This document shows positions 46,101 to 57,870 of a stretch of 64,000 nucleotides of DNA, in pieces. Origin of the DNA: Siphonodentalium dalli (lineage: Eukaryota; Mollusca; Scaphopoda; Gadilida; Siphonodentaliidae); assembly GCA_032622095.1 (NCBI GenBank), contig CP136066.1, forward strand, positions 143,499,559 to 143,563,558, written 5' to 3'. Positions within the stretch are counted from its first letter, which is position 1, and each line of letters opens with the position of its first letter. The translations under genes were made by a program, and so were the position numbers. The notes beneath the pieces are model-generated. The model ran no database searches and had not been told where the DNA came from. It saw nothing but the letters and a program-made list of their open reading frames with translations.

Positions 46101-47090
46101 TGATTGTATCACGGTAAGACATTTTCCAGGTATACCATACTACCTATTTGCTACAGAAAATAACATTTCTTGAATTTTTGTATATGCTGTTTTCAAGAAA
46201 AAAAACTCTTGTATTATGTTGTTGTCTGTTAACATTTTGGTGTCCGACTGATAATTCTAGTTATTATTTGATCGAAACAAAAGTTGGTTTGTGTGTCAAA
46301 GACAGAGGCTAAGTTCGAATATGGGTCATGCCCAAAGATTTCATCATTAATTACAGCGCTTTTTCAACTTAGAAATTTCATGATTCGATAGCATTTTGGT
46401 TTCCGACTGACAATTCAGTTTGGATTATTTTATCAGAACCAAACTATGTGTGTTTCTTAGCCAAAAATACAGTTTGAATACGGGTTCAGTTCCAATAAAT
46501 TTAGCATGAGTTAAGTTTCTTTTTTGACTTAGAAATTACTTGAGTTGATAATATTTGGTTTGAAACAAATAATTCTAGAATGGGTTATTTTCCCGGAGCT
46601 GAATTTGGTATGTTTGTTTCTCTACCAAAATATAAATCAAGTTCGAATATGAAATAACATAAGAAATTGCTTTTAGGACATAAAACAGGATAGAATAGAT
46701 GGAACAAAATTGTTTACATATTTTGTTATAAATCATAGTACATCGATTGAAGCCATCAATATTTTAGTGATGAAACTCAAATATAGAAATAAAAAAATGT
46801 GTGCAAAAAATGTCCTGATCGTGAATTCCATTTATTATAGTATCTACAGATGAATTATAAACTAAATTTTTAGTCAAACATAAGTTTTTTCCTGAATTCA
46901 AAAGATAGCTGACAAGTATATTCTGCTAACCGTCTAACAACTGGTTCAGCAGAAATCACTGTTGGTTATTTCCGAGTTGCAGAAAAGTTTCCATTTCAAC
47001 CAAGCAGGTAATCATTGCTATTTTTAGAAATTATATTTCAATAGTCAGAGTTAGCCACATACATGTGTGTTACTTTTGTATTGCTTTGTA
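46101..47090. repeat. A/T-rich diverged repeats after family J array
   Basis: Repeated phrases such as TTTGGTTTCCGACTGACAAT and GACTTAGAAATT recur every 150-180 bp, the same class as 779-2130. Otherwise empty. Confidence 0.5.
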
Positions 47091-47303
47091 CAGTAATACC
47101 CTAAATAATCGACTCCTTAACAACAGCAGAATTATGGGTAACTTTTCAGGATTTAGTTGGAAATATGGCTTGTTGCCAATCATCAGAAAGCTCTCACTGA
47201 AAGCTTTCCGATGAATGGCAACAAGCCATATTTCCGACTAAATCCTGAAAAGTTACCCATAATTCTGCTGTGGTTAAGGAGTCGACTATTTAGGGCATTA
47301 CTG
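47091..47303. repeat. palindromic MITE family A, copy 5
   Basis: Full palindrome, 213 bp, TA flanks, centre CTCTCACTGAAAGC. Confidence 0.85.
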
Positions 47304-47627
47304 TATATGTACTTGGTGGGAAAAGTAATATAATTTTATAGTGCCAAACATACACAGTTACAGATATCAGCCCAACATATAGCAAAATGCGTAAACAATA
47401 GTTGGATGATGAGGACAAGCTTTCCCCACTATGCTCAATTGAAGATATTTTCGTGCTGGCAAATCATATTCTCCGACTGCTTGCATAGTGCTAATCGCTC
47501 AATTGATAATTCCCACATAAAGGATGCATATATTAAGTCGAAAATTATGTCGAGGAAAACGGCTCCATGAAAATCCTCCATATCGATGAAATCATTAATT
47601 GAACTGGCCATTTTGAAGACCAGTTAA

Positions 47628-47883
47628 CCCATTGATTATGGGAGCACGCTGGGACAGCATTAAAGATCATGTGCGAGTGCATTCTCTTATATATATTAAG
47701 AGTCTCTCATACCGAGCATCGCATATGTCAAAGAATGAACTGGCTTACAACGTCAAGGTAAATATTGTTAGGCAATGTATTCTCTTATGTATGCGAGGCT
47801 CCCAATGGGAGACTCGAATAAATAAGAGAATGCATTGGCACAGGGTTTTCGCAAAATTTCAGGAAGCTCCAGTCATGAAAGGG
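47628..47883. repeat. MITE family B, copy 7 (opposite orientation)
   Basis: Inverted relative to copies 3-6: the GCAGCATTAAAGATC end is on the left and the CTCCAGTCATGAAAGGG end on the right, with TTAA at both flanks. Confidence 0.85.
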
Positions 47884-48153
47884 TTAAAACTGAGAATACA
47901 GAATACCAGTCTATGTAATTGAGTTTTTTGTCTCCCCCCTGTTTATTGGAAGATTTGATCATTCCTCTTTGGTACAAGTTCCGTATGTTACACATTGAAC
48001 ACAAAGCTTCTAGACGAAATGACAGTGTATGTGTACGCAAAATGGTCACGTGATTAAGGTGACTTTCATTGGCAAAGGTAAAATGTTACAAGTTATATTT
48101 GCATGTGGCTAAATCTGAGGAAATCTATTGTCCTTTCTAGAAATGGTATTTAA

Positions 48154-48397
48154 CCCTTTCATGATGGGAGCCACGCTGGTGCAGCATTAAAAACGTTGTG
48201 CCAGAGCATTCTCATATATAAATGCGAGTCTCCCATAGGAAGCCTCGCATATGTATAGGAGAAAGCACTGGTTTACGAGGTCAAGATAACTATTGTTAGA
48301 CCAATTCATTCTCTTATAAATGCGAGGCTCGCATATGTAAGAGAATACATTGGCACAGGGTTTCACAAAATTTCAGGAAGCTCCAATCAAGGAAGGG
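48154..48397. repeat. MITE family B, copy 8 (opposite orientation)
   Basis: TTAA then CCCTTTCATGATGGGAGC on the left; right end diverged to CAATCAAGGAAGGG. Lies 270 bp from copy 7. Confidence 0.8.
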
Positions 48398-48519
48398 ATA
48401 AACTCTGTCAATTTTTTAAAGAGACAGACGTGAAAGTAAATACACGAAGGATAAAATAATAAAACACCATTTACACAACTCACTGATAGAATCAATTATC
48501 CTGAGGATAGTAACATATA

Positions 48520-48732
48520 GAGTAATGCCCTAAATAATCAACTCCTTAACCACAGCAGAATTATGGCTAACTTTTCAGGATTTAATCGGAAATATGGCTT
48601 GTTGCCATTCATCGAAAAGCTCTCACTGAGAGCTTTTCGATGAATGGCAACAAGCCATATTTCCGACTAAATCCTGAAAAGTTACCCATAATTCTGCTTT
48701 GGTTAAGGAGTCGATTATTTAGGGCATTACTG
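48520..48732. repeat. palindromic MITE family A, copy 6
   Basis: Full palindrome, 213 bp, arms almost identical (AAGCTCTCACTGAGAGCTTT at the centre), which suggests a young copy. Confidence 0.85.
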
Positions 48733-48876
48733 TAACATATAGAAAACATTCAAGGCCAATAAAACATCACTAGATTCTCACCGCTACCACCTCTATTCCG
48801 AGGGGCTTCCCAAAAAAAGTTAACTAGGATAGTTATCCAAATTTATACCACAGTTAAAGATTCATCATCCAATTAA

Positions 48877-49020
48877 GCACCGTCAATTACTAATTAGTTG
48901 GAAAAAATATTTGATTTGAGTCGAGGAACCTACCTATCAAAGCTCAGAGTTATTAGATATCAATTTTTGAACTCTATTATTTTTCACGATCAAGAATTAT
49001 TAGTGGTCCAGTAAACAGTC
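48877..49020. repeat. family G fragment, copy 2
   Basis: Left end only: TTAA then GCACCGTCAATTACTAATTA, followed by the ATTTGATTTGAGTCGAGGAA block. Confidence 0.65.
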
Positions 49021-49139
49021 GACGAGCTGACGGTCTCGGGCACCTCAATTTTGCATTGTGCCCTCTGCCAATTTGGGGATATAGAGAAACTGAACTAAAA
49101 AAGTTGTCAGTTTGATAACAAAGATACTTTCCAGGGAAG

Positions 49140-49212
49140 ATAAGACCTATAAACAGAATGAAGGGGGTAGCATCACCAAATTTACCCTCTGGAGACCTCA
49201 TTCTGCAAATGT
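49140..49212. repeat. family F fragment
   Basis: Right end only: AGCATCACCAAATTTACC, then CTCTGGAGACCTCATTCTGC. Confidence 0.6.
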
Positions 49213-49600
49213 TTGGCACCATATTTTGAGGTCTGCTCCGTAATAAATTTTGAATGTCTGGATGATTTCATAAACAATATTTTAAAGAATAATGAAACCT
49301 TCTATATGGTCTATATTTTGGAAAGATCAAATTTGGGTCCAGTTGGCAAAGTGCAAATCAAAGCTGATTGTCAAGGTTTTGATCAAAAGTCAGCAAAAAA
49401 TTGAAAAAAATATATATACCGCTAATTTGACAATTTGCTGAAAATTTGGTCAAGAATCTAGCTTATTATTTTAGAATGCTTTAGGCCTGAATCACAACTG
49501 AGCTATAGGATATGGAATGGTAAGGATAATAAAAGACAGGTTATCCAAAGTAAGCCTAGCATTATCAGGATAACGTCGGTCAGAGTTATTCTTGCATTAA

Positions 49601-49857
49601 CACTTTCATGATGGGATCAGTGCTGGTGCAGCATTAAAGATTCTGTGCCAGTGCATTCTCCTATATGTGAGTCTCCCATAGGGAGCATCTCGCATATATA
49701 AGAGAATGCACTGACTTACAAGGTCACGGTAATATTGTTAGGCCAATGTATTCTCTTATATATGCAAGGGTCTCCCTATGGGAGACTCATATATATAAGA
49801 GAATGCATTGGCACAGGATTTGCAAAATATTTCAGGAAGCTCCAGTCATGTAAGTGT
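49601..49857. repeat. MITE family B, copy 9 (opposite orientation)
   Basis: Left TTAA with CACTTTCATGATGGGATC; right CTCCAGTCATGTAAGTG. Mutated ends but both hairpins intact. Confidence 0.8.
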
Positions 49858-49985
49858 TATATTTTGTGTTCTCTGTTGAAGGTATTCTGATTTAGATCAG
49901 TTTGAGATTCCTACATTAAGGTTGTAGTGTGTGTAGGCTACGATGTTCTGATACTTTAATACCGGTATGTGATTATCTCTATTAA

Positions 49986-50192
49986 CCCTTTCAGTGCCAA
50001 GTCCGATTTTTGTATCAACACATATTTCCTTGATCATTTTTCAAATTTATTGATTATAATAATGTGATACATTGATGGAAAGAGCTATAAGAGCTCTTTC
50101 CATCAATGTATCACATTATTATAATCAATAAATTTGAAAAATGATCAAGGAAATATGGGTTGATACAAAAATCGGACTTGGCACTGAAAGGG
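49986..50192. repeat. MITE family C (TTAA-CCCTTTCAGTGCC), full palindrome
   Basis: A 207-bp near-perfect palindrome with ends CCCTTTCAGTGCCAAGTC and the complement, TTAA on both sides. The whole element is two arms of about 100 bp meeting at GAGCTATAAGAGCTC. Confidence 0.9.
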
Positions 50193-50578
50193 TTAAAAGG
50201 CAAAATCTTATCACAATAGGCGGTTCACACAACCTCAAGGAAAGAAACTCCAACCAATCAAAACAAGAAGACTACCAACAAACAGATCAATTTGTGCGAG
50301 AATAATTCCAGCCAATGCTATCCAAATGAAGTCAGGCTCTCTGTGCTAACCTTATTTCTGGTAGTGAATATGTACATAACAATTTGCATTGATGATCATT
50401 AATAACATATTATCTATGTATACTCTTGAAGCGATTCTAGAATAGATCAGGTAACAGATTGTTGATTGATAAAACTTATAAAATGTTACAGGCCATCATT
50501 TTATGGTACATGTGTTATTGCGAAAGGAAAGCATTATAGGCTGATGGGCTTGAGAGTTGTTCCTCCAATTGATCAAAC

Positions 50579-51013
50579 CTGCAAATAGTGTGTCTGTCAT
50601 TTGCAGAATGAGGTCCCCCAGAGGCTGAATTTAGTGACGCTATCCCGCAAGGCGGCTAGCACACCAAATTCACCCTCTGGGAACCTCATTCAGCTTTGGT
50701 CTCAACTGCTATGGGAGACCTAGGTTCAGATTGAATTTCTCCAGTTAAGGTTGGTGATGTTCATCCACTAGTCACCTTGATTATGCATCTTATCTTCTGC
50801 AATTTAGGGGATATAGAAACTTCCCAGAAGGGAAAAAGTAACTAAAATCAATGTTAATTTGAGACTATAGAAACTTCCCAGAAGATGAGGCCTAAGCAGA
50901 ATGAGGTCACCAGAGGGTGAAATTGGTGATGCTAGTCTACTGCGTGGGATAGCATCACTAAATTCACCCTCTGGGGACCCTATTCTGCAAATTACAGACA
51001 CACTAATTGCAGA
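50579..51013. repeat. inverted-repeat element family F, copy 3
   Basis: 435 bp; both ends intact (CTGCAAATAGTGTGTCTGTC and its complement form). Internal CTTCCCAGAAG motif occurs twice. Confidence 0.75.
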
Positions 51014-51075
51014 CTTGCATCCATACCACATATAATCGAAGATTGGATGCCTCAATTATTGTGTCAGAACATTAA

Positions 51076-51216
51076 CCCTTGACTGGAGCTTCCTGAAATT
51101 TTGCGAAAACCCTGTGCCAATGCATTCTCTTATATATGTGAGTCTCCCATATATAAGGGAATGCACTGGCACATGATCATTAATGCTGCACCAGCACATC
51201 ACCTGTCATGAAAGGG
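51076..51216. repeat. MITE family B, short copy 10
   Basis: 141-bp internal-deletion copy that keeps both TTAA-flanked ends but only one merged hairpin. Confidence 0.8.
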
Positions 51217-51805
51217 TTAAACGTCTCAGCTGAGTTGTGAAAACCAACGCCTTTATGATGTGTCTACAATATCCTTCCATATGACGTAAGGATCAAGTTA
51301 TTTTTTTAGTTACAGGCAAATAATTATATTTAAGATTCCATGATATTGTTATTGAATAAACTTTTTTTCTATACATTTTGATATAAAGAGATACCCAGTT
51401 TTCATATAATATAGCAATTAGATAACAATGAAAAACAGTAACAAGGTAGAAATATATCTTAAATAAGCATCATAATAAAACTTTGACATCTATTTTTATA
51501 TTGTGACCTAAAAGCACCCGCAATGCCAAACATTAATTCTTTTAAAAAGAGATTTTACAGAAAAACAGCAATTTTGGGGGCCATCTTCTAATACAAAATA
51601 AAACCGAAAAGGATTCAAAAAAAGAATCAATTTTAGTCAAAAATGAGTGAGCAATGAAAAGAAGTAAAACGGCTGTTCCCGATGGAAAATAGACAGGTTT
51701 TTCACTATTTCTGATCCCAAAATTCCCAATTCTTTTATGAATTTTCTCGAGTCTTCTTGCTCCATTCGCATAAAATAGGAATGAAACGTCCAAGAAATAC
51801 ATTAA

Positions 51806-52005
51806 CCCTTTCATGACGGGAGCTGCGCTGGTGCAGCATTAAAGATCCTGTGCCAGTGCATTGTCTTAAATAGGTGAGTCTCCCATAGGGAGCCATGCAT
51901 ATATAAGAGAATGCACTGGCTTACAAGGTAAAGGTAAATATTGTTAGGCCAACATTCTTTTATATATTCGAGGCTCCCTATGGGGGACTTGCATATTTAA
52001 GAGAA
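51806..52005. repeat. MITE family B, copy 11, right end lost
   Basis: TTAA then CCCTTTCATGACGGGAGC; runs through both hairpins and breaks off at GAGAACTCCC. About 600 bp beyond the 3' end of the BNIP2-like gene. Confidence 0.75.
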
Positions 52006-52270
52006 CTCCCAAGCTACTCATCCAGGTAGAAACCGGCTTGATATTGCATAAATATGATAAGACAATGGCTGCAGCTCAGGTAGCCATTGACACTGAATTT
52101 CTGAATGTTCTGCCACTAGTGTATAGGACATATAGGAAGATAGCTCCATAAATGGCTCAATTTAGGTACAGGATCACTTTGAAAGAATAAAATAGTTTGT
52201 ATCACACTTAAAATTAATAAAAGATAACGTTAGAGTTTAACAGATTCCTTTTCAGCCTAATTACCATTAT

Positions 52271-52276
52271 TTTATT
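52271..52276 (-). promoter_or_regulatory. candidate polyadenylation signal of the BNIP2-like gene
   Basis: AATAAA on the minus strand, 333 bp past the TGA of the terminal exon, in non-repetitive A/T-rich DNA. It is the first canonical hexamer seen after that stop, but the hexamer is common by chance at this base composition. Confidence 0.3.
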
Positions 52277-52608
52277 GCCATGTGGGAATATTTGAGAAAA
52301 TATGAGATAACAGAAATCTTGAATTTTAAAATTTGACTCACATGCCACTCAATAACATGTATTATTATAATTATCAAAATAGATACCATCAGGAAAATGA
52401 TCAGCAATTAGCAACAAACAGTTTGATATTAAAATCATAAATAGTTGGAATTTGATATTAAAGCGAGCTGTGCTTCCACTTTTTTGCTAGATGTGATATA
52501 CATCTACAACTTAAGTCAGCTGATTTAGGTGATAAATTTCAAACAACTGACATTCCTGCGACAGACTCAACTATCTTGGAACTGGTTGTAATGGAAGCCT
52601 CTCGGTCA

Positions 52609-52693
52609 TCATTTCCTTGATTTGAGCTTCTTTTTCTCAGCTTTGGCTGACACATCCAAATATTTTGGATTGGTCTGAAGAATTTCATCATCC
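52609..52693 (-). CDS. BNIP2-like gene, terminal exon with C-terminus 2
   Basis: Acceptor TTTCCACAG|GGATGATG opens an exon that joins directly to the BCH exon in the same phase as the exon at 54629-54735. It then reads ...VKK DDEILQTNPKYLDVSAKAEK followed by KKLKSRK and TGA at 52611-52609. The acidic start resembles the LDEEL that follows the BCH domain in human BNIP2. The basic KKK-KSRK tail differs sharply from the Ser/Thr tail of the other isoform. If the upstream exon is included, this exon becomes 3' UTR. Low-GC, non-repetitive sequence. Confidence 0.7.
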
Positions 52694-53245
52694 CTGTGGA
52701 AATAAACAGTCAGGATAGTGAGAATTTATTGCATGAGAGGAGTTGGCATGAAGATAAGGCCACTCAAAGTTGATTATCTGTTTCTCTGACACTTTTTTTT
52801 TAAATGGCCATGCAGATTTATATATTTAATATTTAAACAGGCATTGCTCATTCAAACATAAAATTTTTTGTACATAACATAATTTAGCAACATACATACA
52901 CGGAAGATTTCTGAACAATTCATCGATATATAGTGCTGAAAATATGTGTTTTTTTCCAATATTTTACAATAAATTTGACATTGTGTTGGTTCAATTTTTT
53001 TAATCAGCAGCCGTGTAAACTTGCACATGTAGACCATGGAAAGAACATCGACAGCTGTCTTTGCTCAGAAACATTTATGGTAAGAGAAAGCAGTGCATGA
53101 AGTTTTTAAATTGTTTCATGTTAAGTTTATGCATTATATTTTTTCCGGCAGTCGCTCGTCATTCTTTTTTCTATTACAGAATAGCAATGAATACAAATGT
53201 CGCAATGTGTGGTTGGCACCCAATAAGTACATAGAGTTTAACAAA

Positions 53246-53843
53246 CAGGGTTCGCGCTGACACTTGCCAAATTTGCCAATGGTAAAAATAATTCACATTT
53301 GGCAAAAAATATTTTCAATTGGCAAAAGTTTTGGCAAGTCACTTTTTAATTGCTCAATAAAGTTGAAAATTATCTGTCAATCAATACCATTCATTATAGC
53401 AAACTATTACAATAGCATTATATTGGTGGTGCTTTATATGGTTTCGGAAAAGTTAACACCTCCAATAAGATGCAGTTAATTTGGTAACATTATTACCAAT
53501 GGGTGGAGGGATTACAAATATTTAGTGTGATGGTAGTGTTTACATAGCTATTCCTCTTGTGATGTTCCCTTCTGATGAAGCAACTCTTCTACCATTTTAT
53601 TGTTCGGTGATTTGTTTATTGTTGTATGGTAAACAACAATAGAGATGCATTCGAGCATAATTATTAACTAACTGCTTTCCTATCGATATCAAACATCGTT
53701 CAAACCACGAGTGTCGAAACATATAACTCAATAAAGGTTGCAGAAAATGATACTATCAGGGATAACATTTGGCAAAAAAAAATTTTCATTTGGCAAATTT
53801 TAAATATTTGGCAAAAGTTAATTTCGGTACAGCGCGAACCCTG
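53246..53843. repeat. inverted-repeat element, hAT-like ends
   Basis: 598 bp with 14-bp ends CAGGGTTCGCGCTG and CAGCGCGAACCCTG. Inside each end are ATTTGGCAAA repeats. CAGGG ends are usual for hAT elements. Both flanks contain TTAACAAA but offset by a few bases, so the target duplication is not certain. In the intron between the alternative BNIP2-like exons. Confidence 0.65.
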
Positions 53844-54038
53844 TCTGTTAACAAACCAAAAAGAAAATTATTAATATTACTAGAAATAACCAAGGAAAAT
53901 ATAGAATATAAGTTGAAATGTGAAAAGCTGAATTTATGGTCACTAGTGGACAGAGATTGTGAACATTACATTGCATTGTGAACCGAGTGGAAGGATGATT
54001 TATAAATTTTAATTATGTTTGGCATAAATTAACTGACC

Positions 54039-54288
54039 AATTCTTCATGACAGAAGCTGTGCTGGTGCAGCATTAAAGATCCTGTGCCAGTGAATGCTCT
54101 TATAAATGTGAGTCTCCCATAAAGAGCCTCACATATATAAGAGAATAAATACACTGGCTTGCAAGGTCAAGATAAATATTGTTAGGCCAATGTATTCTAT
54201 TATATATGTGAGACTTGCATATACAATGTATAAGAGAATTCTGACACAGGGTTTTCACAAAATTCAAGGAAGCTCCAGTCATGGAAGG
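54039..54288. repeat. MITE family B, copy 12
   Basis: In the intron between the two alternative terminal exons of the BNIP2-like gene. Left end degraded, right end CAGTCATGGAAGGG with TTAA. Confidence 0.75.
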
Positions 54289-54628
54289 GTTAATATTGAG
54301 GACTGTCAGGATTTGAAACACATGGTGCGAAAAAGCAGGAATCAACAGCCATCACGAGCCAGACTTATGCGACATACTGACCATGCCCATTTTTGGTTGA
54401 TATAAATTTGTCTGCCTTTGGGAAATCTCCAGAAATCCTCAACGTCGCACAATGTGGGCCACGTGGTAGATGCGATAGATATGAATGTCAATTTTCTACA
54501 AGAACATAGAATATGCTTTCGAAAACAAATTCAGAAATGGCCATAATTTGGCCAAAATTATTTTCCGTCCAGCGCAGACCCTGCAGAATATGTGCGAACA
54601 CATGGTGTTAACGTAGCAGAATAATTAC

Positions 54629-54735
54629 CTGTTGGTGGGTGTGCTCAGGAATGGTGTCACCTCGACGACGAGGCGTCGGAGGATGGGGTAGAAGCAGTGG
54701 AGGAAGTGCGGCCTTGCGTGAGGTCATCGTCATAC
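54629..54735 (-). CDS. BNIP2-like gene, alternative exon with C-terminus 1
   Basis: A 107-nt exon between acceptor TTATTAAG|GTATGAC and donor CAACAG|GTAATT. Joined in phase to the BCH exon it reads ...VKK then YDDDLTQGRTSSTASTPSSD and ASSSR, ending at TGA 54659-54657. K-YD-acidic is the usual continuation after the BCH domain in this family, so this is probably the ancestral ending. The stop lies only 28 nt before the donor, so splicing on to the next exon would not trigger nonsense-mediated decay. The exon is GC- and CpG-rich compared with its surroundings. The Ser/Thr-rich tail could be phosphorylated. Confidence 0.7.
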
Positions 54736-54863
54736 CTTAATAAAATAGAATGACATGTAACAAATAACTAATACCTTTGTATCTCAGTGTGTTCATATTA
54801 CAAAAAAAAATTATGCAGCAGCAACAGTAGATGTTACACATGTTTATCATTTCGTCTGTATAT

Positions 54864-55000
54864 CAGGAATGCCCTAAGTAATCGACTCATTAAACACAGC
54901 AGAATTGTGGGTAACTTTTCAGGATTTAGTTGGAAATATGGCTTGTTGCCATTCATCGGAAAGCTCTCGGGTTGCTTTCCAATGAATGGCAACAAGCCGA
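54864..55000. repeat. palindromic MITE family A, copy 7, truncated
   Basis: Left arm and centre only; breaks at CAACAAGCC. Lies about 130 bp upstream of the alternative exon of the BNIP2-like gene. Confidence 0.75.
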
Positions 55001-57539
55001 GGGAATTCAGAAAAAATGTCCTGGACAAACTTTTAGCCTAGCCAACTCCACTGGGCACATGGTCAATGACAATACATGCTCTATTTATTATATATCACCG
55101 AACAATTTATACTTGTAGCATGCTATTTCATAAACTGTATCCCACAAACTGCTACATGGAGTGTTCAAATAAAAGTCCTTTCAGGAGAATTTAATATAAA
55201 TTAAGGACAATTCATTTTACTAAGAACAGATATGATTATACTTTGGCCGATAAACAGTCTGCCTAAGAGAATCATAATTGTCACAAGAACATCTTAATGA
55301 GCAAAATCATGCAACATTGAAGTCATATTCTGAATGTACAAAAACATGAAATTGGACCAAAAAGCGATATTAACGATGCATAATGCAATTAACCTTTTAG
55401 CGTTCAGAGCGCCCGGCCGCGTAGCGTCCAGAAAGCCCCAGAGCGCCCAGAGTTTTTGGATTTTTTTCAGTCATAGTTTACAACAAAAATATTGCATTAT
55501 AACACAACAAATTGATCTTATTTTTAATGTAAACAATAAAATGGATGTTACATTAATAATATTTATGTTTTTGTTGGGTTTTGGGGTAGATTTTGTACAA
55601 TTTAATCGACATTTCATAATAAAATCGTAATAAAATGAAAACTGCGTTGTCGCGGTGCTATTTTTCAAGTCGACTAATTCAATGTACTCCGCAATTGTGA
55701 TCTGTGTACAGCCATCTTCTAATATAGTCTTATTCTGCAGATTTTTATTTACCAATTTTTTTTTTTATTTCTAATAAAATATTTATTTGACTTGTTTATG
55801 TTTTTGAGCTATTAATAATATACACCTGAATTAAAAAGACCAATATCATGATTTGACCAGCGAAGCAAATATAGTTCCAAGTCAACTCCAAGACACCTGC
55901 GCTGTTGTAGTGTTGATGTTACTAAGGACACCATGTTGTTCTAACTCTTTTGGCCCTAGATATGTTCTCAAATAAAACTGTCATTTGATTTGATGTTTCC
56001 CCTCATTCATCACAAGATAATATGAATAATATTTTATTTTAATACACTGAGTGATCAATTTTGAGAATTCAATACAGTTTTGATCGGAAAGTTCGAAAAC
56101 ATTTTAGATTTTCTCTTCAGTTACACGTCCCAATGTCACGCCAATTCAGCCCAATATTGTGGGCACGGGGATTGCCTGGATTAGTACCCAAATAAATTAT
56201 GTTGTTAAAGCGCATTGACAAATACATAATCTTGAGTATATTCTCCACACTATAATCAAAAAATACAAAGGAATGGACACATGATTCAATCCAAATGGTT
56301 TATTTAAAAAACACTCCCGCCAAGAAACGCCCACTGATAACGTGCGCAAAAAATATGTACCTGTAAACACGTGGTTGGAAATTGGGGCACACAATGGGGA
56401 CTGTCATTTATCATGGCTATAACTATTACCCATTCGGTAATACATAAATGACATTCATTGCAAATTCAAACAGAATAGATTTTAGATTTAGTGTTAGTAT
56501 CAATTGACCATTTATCGAATGTTGTCATTGAACTTATTGATCAGCTGATGACAATGAAAAAATCTAGGAACCTTGTCGACATCATAGCAGCAATGATAAA
56601 ATACTGTAGCACAAATGTATGTGCATCGGCCGTTTTGTTCTCTCGTTTGATTAATAAAATTATTATTCTGCGCGCTTTAACACTGCGAAATACTTCAGTA
56701 AATTGGCCATATCATGTGAAAAATCAAAGAAATGACATTGTATTACATTAGTTACTTTTATTTGAACACTGAGTTCACGAGCATACGCGGCTATTTTTAA
56801 ATTGAAAGTGCGCACATCAATTCGGAATAGTGCGCGAGGCATTTACCGCGAATTAATTATCGGCACTGTCTTGTCCTTTTATATTGAATATGATTCCTCA
56901 AAATTTAACTAAGAGAATCGTAAGATACAATGTAGGTACAGAATTTTTTTTTTATTTATTAATTGCACAAGATCTGTGGTGTGCGAATGTATTGACTGCA
57001 ATGTCAAGGTCAAGAACCGGAGAAACAAAAGTAAACAAAACACACGTGCGAACTGCGATGTAATCGATGGTACAATGTGGACTGGTGTGGACTAATAATG
57101 CAGACAATTGTAACTGAATTTACACGTAACTATCCAAGAATTAATATGTCACTTGATGATGTATTTTATGTTTTATTTCACCACGTAGCCATTGCTTAAA
57201 ATATTAATAAATCACCCAATTTGGTGATGTGCTTTTCCGACAGAGAAATTGAAACTGAAAGTCACATTGATCTTTTGTTTGTTTATTACATTTATTTGTT
57301 TTAAAATATAAATATAAAACCTAATAATTATTCACCATACTATCATGCTTGGGGAGGGGGATTAACAACTCTGAAAAAAACGAGAGGCCGATCATGATCG
57401 GCAGATGTTTAACCCATACCTTAACAACAGTGATCAGCTATTTTCAGTTTGAACGCGAAAATCCATAAGCCATAGTCTTGTCAAGATACATCCTAAGTAT
57501 TGATGAGTAGAAAGAAGAACATTCTGCAGAAAAGAATCT
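55001..57539. other. intron of BNIP2-like gene, nothing recognised
   Basis: A/T-rich; short CpG-rich patches at 55400-55450 and 56780-56860. A TTAACCTTTTAGCG phrase at 55389 resembles a TTAA-type element end but no partner end was found. Confidence 0.4.
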
Positions 57540-57870
57540 GCACACAGGTATTATTAAACATGTAGAATCAAGATTATCCAAGCAAGAGGATCAAGAATAT
57601 CCAAGCAAGACAAGAATCTTCACATATGTATGAACAGGTAGGATCAAGATTATCCAAGCATGACAAGAATCTGCACACAGGTATTAACATGTATAATCAA
57701 GAATATCCAAGCAAGGGGATCAAGAATATCCAAGCAAGACAAGAATCTGCACACAGGTATTAACATGTAGAATCAAGAATATCCAAGCAAGAGGATCAAG
57801 AATATCCAAGCAAGACAAGAATCTGCACACAGGTATTAACATGTAGAATCAAGAATATCCAAGCAAGAGT
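57540..57870 (+). repeat. minisatellite
   Basis: Four to five units of about 75-100 bp made of GATCAAGAATATCCAAGCAA, ACAAGAATCTGCACACAGG and TATTAACATGTAGAATCA. In the intron upstream of the BNIP2-like alternative exon. Confidence 0.85.

Noticed and set aside
36392-52608. A hidden gene in the long intergenic stretch
   Set aside because: All longer frames fall in repeats or lack splice partners; only mobile elements and A/T-rich filler were seen.
53246-53843. Exact 8-bp target duplication for the hAT-like element
   Set aside because: TTAACAAA occurs on both sides but at different distances from the inverted ends, so the duplication could not be fixed.
54629-54735. Reading this exon as MTMTSRKAALPPLLLPHPPT... 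or as a hydrophobic PHFLHCFYPILRR peptide
   Set aside because: Neither frame connects to the BCH exon; the phase set by the upstream donor gives YDDDLTQ, which fits the family.
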